Below, in pieces: positions 49,400-54,033 of a stretch of DNA of 54,033 bases. The stretch is from contig JACRFL010000006.1 of the NCBI GenBank assembly GCA_016217905.1, forward strand, positions 1 to 54,033. Direction: 5' to 3'. Both the position numbers and the translations under genes were made by a program. Origin of the DNA: Candidatus Kaiserbacteria bacterium (lineage in GTDB: Bacteria > Patescibacteriota > Minisyncoccia > Phycocordibacterales > Phycocordibacteraceae). Numbering within the stretch: position 1 is the first letter of the stretch; every line of letters starts with the position of its first letter. The notes under the pieces are model-generated. The model did no database searches and was not told the origin of the DNA. It saw only the letters and a program-made list of their open reading frames with translations.

Positions 49400-50461
49400 C
49401 TACAAGTAGTGCTCGAAGGTCTTCGGATCCATCGCGTGCTCGTACGCGTGTTCGACCGTTACTTCTCCTCGACGGACGAGCTCCGCGAGCGCGCGATCCA
49501 TGTCGATCATGCCTTCCTGCGAGGAGGTCTGAATGACCGCGCTGATCTCGTGGGTGCGCGCGTCGCGGATCAGGGTCGAGACTGCGTTGTTGTTGATAAG
49601 GAGTTCGTATGCCGGAATGAGCCCGCCGGAGACGCGTGGGATGAGGCGCTGGGAGAAGATGCCGGCGAGGCTCCCCGCAAGCTGCACCCGCACTTGGGAC
49701 TGTTGCTCGGCCGGGAACATGTCGATGATGCGGTCGATGGTCTGCGCGGCGTTGTTGGTGTGGAGTGTGGATAAGACGAGGTGCCCGGTCTCGGCGGCGG
49801 TTACCGCCGAAGAGATGGTCTCGTAGTCGCGCATCTCGCCGACCATGATCACGTCGACGTCCTCGCGGAACGCGCTCTGGAGTGCGGAGTGAAAATCGGG
49901 CGCGTCAATATGGACTTCGCGCTGATGGATGAGCGATTTCTTCGGCATGAAGAGATACTCGACCGGGTCTTCGATCGTGAGGATGTGCTCCGCGCGCGAA
50001 TTATTGATGCGATCGATCATGGCGGCGAGCGTCGTCGACTTGCCCTGCCCCACCGGTCCCACGCAGAGGAAGAAGCCCTGTTCGCGCTGCGTGAATACCT
50101 CGAGTATCGAGGGGAGGTTGAGTTCGGCGAATGTGCGTATCGCGTGCGGTATGAGCCGGAGCGCGAGCGCGGTCGCCCCCTGTACGCGATAGCCGTTTAC
50201 GCGGAAGCGCCCGTCACCCTTGTGCGCGTAGGACAGGTCGATGGTCTGGGTCTCGAGAAAGACGTTCCACCGGTCGGCCGGCACGATGCTCTTGAGCATC
50301 GCTTCGGTCTCCTCGGGGGTGAACGCTGGATACTTCGCGAGCGAGATCAGCGCGCCCGCAATGCGAAGCATCGGGGGCCCGCCGGAAAAGATGTGGAGAT
50401 CTGAAGCGCCTTCTTTAACGACGAGATCGAGGAGCTCTGCGAGACGGTGGTCGATGGTCAT
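49400..50461 (-). CDS. pilT: Twitching ATPase PilT
   Basis: GPVGQGKSTTLAAMIDRIN; HQREVHIDAPDFHSALQSAFREDVDVIMVGEMRD. Confidence 0.93.
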   Translation of the reverse strand: MTIDHRLAELLDLVVKEGASDLHIFSGGPPMLRIAGALISLAKYPAFTPEETEAMLKSIVPADRWNVFLETQTIDLSYAHKGDGRFRVNGYRVQGATALALRLIPHAIRTFAELNLPSILEVFTQREQGFFLCVGPVGQGKSTTLAAMIDRINNSRAEHILTIEDPVEYLFMPKKSLIHQREVHIDAPDFHSALQSAFREDVDVIMVGEMRDYETISSAVTAAETGHLVLSTLHTNNAAQTIDRIIDMFPAEQQSQVRVQLAGSLAGIFSQRLIPRVSGGLIPAYELLINNNAVSTLIRDARTHEISAVIQTSSQEGMIDMDRALAELVRRGEVTVEHAYEHAMDPKTFEHYL

Positions 50462-50883
50462 GGCGGCGACGGGTGTTCGCTTGGATTGCCGGACGGGGAC
50501 GGGTCTCCTTCGATAATACGGATGGTCTCGGCGAACACCTCGGAGGGGATGGCGGATGCCTTGACGATGTAGCCGTCGACGGCAAGCTGTTTTGCCTTTT
50601 CAAAATCGGAATCCTGGCCCTGATTCGAAAGGATGATGATCTTCGATCCTTTCGCCAGGCGTTCCTTCCGTATCGTCTCAAGCGCCTCGAACCCGCCCAC
50701 GCCCGGCATGATGAGATCTATTAAAACGGCGTCCGGGCGGGCGACGCCCTCCTTCCGGAGAGCGGCGAGAAGATCTTCGCTGCTCCCAAACACGCTCACG
50801 TCGTGCCCGGCTCCCTTGAATTTAACCGCGTAGAGATCGAGCAGAAACCTGTCATCATCGACCAGATATATGCGGTAAGCCAT
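50458..50883 (-). CDS. Response-regulator receiver domain protein
   Basis: YLVDDDRFLLDLY, VLIDLIMPGVGGFEAL, IIILSNQG, GYIVKAS. Confidence 0.9.
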   Translation of the reverse strand: MAYRIYLVDDDRFLLDLYAVKFKGAGHDVSVFGSSEDLLAALRKEGVARPDAVLIDLIMPGVGGFEALETIRKERLAKGSKIIILSNQGQDSDFEKAKQLAVDGYIVKASAIPSEVFAETIRIIEGDPSPSGNPSEHPSPP

Positions 50884-50895
50884 TGCGTCAGTATA

Positions 50896-52704
50896 CTACA
50901 CCTTCCCCGTCAACCCCGTTCCCACTTCGGGAAAAAGCTCTCCGCCGAGCGTGTTGATCTCCTCGAACGGAATTACGCCCGAGAGCGCTTTTACGATGGC
51001 GTCTTCGCGCATCGTGAGCATGCCGCTTTCGCGCGCGGCGGCATAGATTTTTTCTTCGACGGGCTCACGGAGCAGGGTCTCCTCGAGCTTTTTGTTCATG
51101 CGCAAGATCTCGAAGACAGCGGTGCGGCCGCGCGTGCCGTTCGGGCACTCGGCCGTCGGACTCGAGCGATAAAACTCCGTAAACGGCGGGAGCTTGCCGC
51201 GATACGCGGCGGGCAGGTCGGCGAACTGCCGATCAAGGAGCTCCTTGATACTGCTGTTGATCGGAAAGGGTTTACCGGCGCCTGGACAGAGTTTTCGGAC
51301 GAGGCGCTGTCCGATCACGGAGATGAGAGTCGGCGCGATGAGGAACGGATCGATGCCCATGTCGACCAGGCGCGGAATCGCGCCCGCGGCGGTGTTCGTG
51401 TGGATGGTCGAGAAGACGAGGTGGCCGGTCAAGGCCGCCTGCACCGCGAGCGCGGCGGTCTCCTTATCGCGGATCTCACCGACCATGATGATGTCCGGGT
51501 CCTGACGCAGGATGGAACGAAGTCCGTTCGCGAACGTGTAGCCGATCTCGGGCCGCACTTGGCTCTGCGCCACGCCGGTGATCTCGTATTCGACCGGGTC
51601 CTCAAGCGACACGACGTTCTCCGTCTCGCGGTCGAGCACGGAGAGCATCGCGAAGAGCGTCGTCGACTTGCCCGAGCCGGTCGGCCCCGCGATGAGAATG
51701 ATGCCGTACGGCGCCCTTATCATCTCGCGGATCTCGGCGAGGTGCTCTCCCGAGAATCCGACCGATTCGAGGGTCGCGGTCGCGTCCGACTGGTCGAGGA
51801 TGCGCATCACCACCTTCTCGCCGTACTCCGTCGGGAACGTGGAAACGCGGAAGTCGATCCGCCGCTTTTCGACCGTCGCCGAGAAACGCCCGTCCTGCGG
51901 CTTCCTTTTTTCATCGAGGCGCAGCTTCGCGAGGATCTTGACGCGCGCCACGACGGCGTCGTGCACTTTCGACGGCAATTCAAGCGAGGTGTGCAGGTCG
52001 CCGTCCACGCGAAAGCGGATCCTCGTCCGTGTCGGGCCCGGTTCGACATGGACGTCGGACGAGTGACCGTCGATCGCGTAACGCAATATCGTCGACACGA
52101 TTTTCGTGACCGGCGCGTCCTCCTTGAGCGTTTCGCGCGGACCGGCGAGATCGAGCTTCTCCTCCGCGAGCGCGGTCTGGCCCTCGGTTTGGGCTTGCGC
52201 GCCCGCGGACTGATTCGCTCCGGCGGGCGGCGGCTTCGCCGTCGTCTCGTACTCCGAAAGTGCCTTGCCGATCTCGCCGGAGAGGTTTTGGTATGCATCG
52301 ATCACGCGGTTGAAGTCCTGTTTGGTGATGAGGAAGATGACATACGGCATGCCGATCTTCCCCGAAATGAACTGCAGTGCGTCGAGCGCCTCTATATTGT
52401 CGGGATCGATGACGCCGACCTCAAGCGCGCCGTCAACGACATCGAGCGGCACGAACCCGTAATGACGCGCTGAATCGATCGGTATGTAATTCAGAACCTC
52501 CTGCGCTGCGGGGAGATCTCCCAGGATGCGGGTCGGCAGTCCATACGCCTTCCCCGCTTCCGCAAGTGCGCTCTCAAGCGAAATTCCGTAGTCGGCAAGG
52601 GCGTCGCGAAGCGATTTCTTCGCGGCAAGACCCGCCTCCACCGATTTCCGGTCGCTTGCGGAGAGGAGTCCCTTATCGACGAGTAATCCGAGAAAATTCA
52701 TCAC
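50896..52704 (-). CDS. pilB: Type IV pilus assembly ATPase PilB
   Basis: GPTGSGKSTTLFAML; SLEDPVEYEITGVAQSQVRPEIGYTFANGLRSILRQDPDIIMVGEIRD. Confidence 0.94.
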   Translation of the reverse strand: MMNFLGLLVDKGLLSASDRKSVEAGLAAKKSLRDALADYGISLESALAEAGKAYGLPTRILGDLPAAQEVLNYIPIDSARHYGFVPLDVVDGALEVGVIDPDNIEALDALQFISGKIGMPYVIFLITKQDFNRVIDAYQNLSGEIGKALSEYETTAKPPPAGANQSAGAQAQTEGQTALAEEKLDLAGPRETLKEDAPVTKIVSTILRYAIDGHSSDVHVEPGPTRTRIRFRVDGDLHTSLELPSKVHDAVVARVKILAKLRLDEKRKPQDGRFSATVEKRRIDFRVSTFPTEYGEKVVMRILDQSDATATLESVGFSGEHLAEIREMIRAPYGIILIAGPTGSGKSTTLFAMLSVLDRETENVVSLEDPVEYEITGVAQSQVRPEIGYTFANGLRSILRQDPDIIMVGEIRDKETAALAVQAALTGHLVFSTIHTNTAAGAIPRLVDMGIDPFLIAPTLISVIGQRLVRKLCPGAGKPFPINSSIKELLDRQFADLPAAYRGKLPPFTEFYRSSPTAECPNGTRGRTAVFEILRMNKKLEETLLREPVEEKIYAAARESGMLTMREDAIVKALSGVIPFEEINTLGGELFPEVGTGLTGKV

Positions 52705-53007
52705 TCATTTCCCGCTGATGCCGGAAACCGGCGCGAATGGATCGAGGCGACCGGACGTCTCGGGCGCGATCGGCGTCGCCAAGTCGACGAGCGCCATGAA
52801 GCGCGGGTCGGAGAAGATGCTCGTGTCGAACGAGATGGGCTGCAATTCGCCCACGAGAGTCTTGAACTGCAATTGGGCCTGGTTCTGTGAATCGGTCGTC
52901 GTGAGGGACGGCTCATTCCCGGTTCCGGTGAAGAAATACCAGTAGGCTCCCGCCATGACGATGAGCGCAGCGATCGTGAGGAGTATGGTTTTGGCGTCGA
53001 GTTTCAT
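52705..53007 (-). CDS. Single-TM pilus-locus protein
   Basis: 100 aa; MKLDAKTILLTIAALIVMAGAYWYFFTG; contiguous with pilB. Confidence 0.65.
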   Translation of the reverse strand: MKLDAKTILLTIAALIVMAGAYWYFFTGTGNEPSLTTTDSQNQAQLQFKTLVGELQPISFDTSIFSDPRFMALVDLATPIAPETSGRLDPFAPVSGISGK

Positions 53008-53022
53008 AAGAGCGGTCTGCCG

Positions 53023-53583
53023 TTAGCGAAGCCAGTAAAGACGCGTGGTTATCTGATAGGTATAAATCCCGGTATCGGAACCCTTTACGACGATTTCGCG
53101 GATGTCGAGAAGACGAGCGCTTTTCTCCACTCCGCCGAGAAATGCTTGAAGGGCGCTGAACGTCCCCACGGCGGAAAGAGCGAGGTCGATCGACCCCACG
53201 GGGTTCCGGCCAGCCGCCGACAGCGCATCGGACGCGCCGTCGCTTGCGGAGGGCGCGCTGCTCCCGATGACGTCGATGTTCGCGAGCGAGAGCCCCGAGC
53301 GCGCGGCAAGCGCGTTCAAATCCAGAATGAGTCCCACGTTATCGACCGAGTCGGGAAGGAGGGCGGAGAGCCGCACGAGACCTTGCGGATCGATCGCGGA
53401 GCGCGCCGCGGCGAGTTCGCTTTGCTTCGCCGCGTACTCGCGCGCCGCGGCGAGCGCTTCGTCGTCGGCCGCGATGGCCGCCTTGGTGGCGGCTATCGAG
53501 CCCGACCAGGTCGGGCTCGCGTAGCCGAAGAGTATGCCGATGGCGACGAAAAACGCGATGAGCGGGAGGATGCGGCTGTTCAT
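53023..53583 (-). CDS. PilO-like protein
   Basis: N-terminal TM, coiled coil, small alpha/beta domain; position in pilus locus. Confidence 0.65.
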   Translation of the reverse strand: MNSRILPLIAFFVAIGILFGYASPTWSGSIAATKAAIAADDEALAAAREYAAKQSELAAARSAIDPQGLVRLSALLPDSVDNVGLILDLNALAARSGLSLANIDVIGSSAPSASDGASDALSAAGRNPVGSIDLALSAVGTFSALQAFLGGVEKSARLLDIREIVVKGSDTGIYTYQITTRLYWLR

Positions 53584-54033
53584 GGTGAAGGCGTCGTCGG
53601 AGCGTCGGACGCGGCGGGAGGGGGCTGCGTCGCCGCTTCTGGCGAGAAGACGATGAGCTTCGGATCAAGCGTAGCCGAAAGGCCGAAGGAAACCGAATTG
53701 TCCTTGCCGATTGTCATTTTCGAGAACACGGCATCCTTGACGCGACCGTCGTCGGCGAAGGCGGTCGAGGCGGCCGCGAGTGCATTGAAATTCTTCGCAA
53801 CCCCCGATCCTTCTATCCGCGCCATGCCGGAGGAGTCGAGCGTGACATGGAACGAAGAGAAGCGGACCGTCGTAGGCAGGAGCGTTCCGAGTGAGGTGAA
53901 GAAGCCGGAAAATGCCGGGTGTTTCCCCAGAAGCGCGTTGCCGAGGCTCAAGCGATCGCGCAGCCGAAGGAAATTCGCGACCGATGCGGGGTCGATCGCC
54001 GCCTCGGCCTTCGTGAGCTCGGCGTCCTTCGCG
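53580..54033 (-). CDS. PilN-like protein, 5' end beyond window
   Basis: Open to the right edge (..AKDAELTKAEAAIDPASVANFLRLRDRLSLGNALLGKHPAFSGFF..). Confidence 0.5.
   Translation of the reverse strand, partial: AKDAELTKAEAAIDPASVANFLRLRDRLSLGNALLGKHPAFSGFFTSLGTLLPTTVRFSSFHVTLDSSGMARIEGSGVAKNFNALAAASTAFADDGRVKDAVFSKMTIGKDNSVSFGLSATLDPKLIVFSPEAATQPPPAASDAPTTPSP

Noticed and set aside
50803-52473. 556-aa ORF antisense to pilB
   Set aside because: Arg/His/Asp-rich mirror-frame translation opposite a clear pilB.

Overview
This 54 kb window looks like a chromosomal segment of a GC-rich Patescibacteria/CPR (Parcubacteria-like) genome; taxonomy is inferred from protein content only. Core content: prfB; five tRNAs (Thr-CGT, Thr-GGT, Asp-GTC, Met-CAT, and initiator fMet-CAT interrupted by a ~212-nt group I intron); an ABC exporter; a ThiF/nitroreductase/histidine-kinase operon; a glycerate kinase-PEP synthase-enolase-hydroxyacid dehydrogenase run; glutamate dehydrogenase; an FMN-binding protein plus RnfD/NqrB-ferredoxin-reductase fusion, with apbE elsewhere in the window; gatC/gatA; ligA; and a long type IV pilus locus. 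AT-richer accessory segments hold toxin-antitoxin modules (two hicBA, one parD/relE), Fic, a SMUG2-like uracil-DNA glycosylase, NUDIX, DUF6624 and DUF397. Main unusual signals: (1) a TAnnnT box 6-7 nt upstream of at least 16 start codons, suggesting widespread leaderless transcription; (2) cassettes at gene 3' ends flanked by repeats of the target (23-bp perfect repeat at the cupin gene, decayed apbE tail 3.3 kb from intact apbE, ~42-nt repeat series ending at the intron-containing tRNA-fMet), with no integrase in the window; (3) a RAYT transposase between perfect 21-nt palindromes inside the pilus locus; (4) a hicA toxin interrupted by an IS200/IS605-like end; (5) a 37-aa ORF as first cistron of the ThiF operon. 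Several genes carry single-base frameshifts, so sequencing error must be excluded. No searches were run; family names are from motif recognition.
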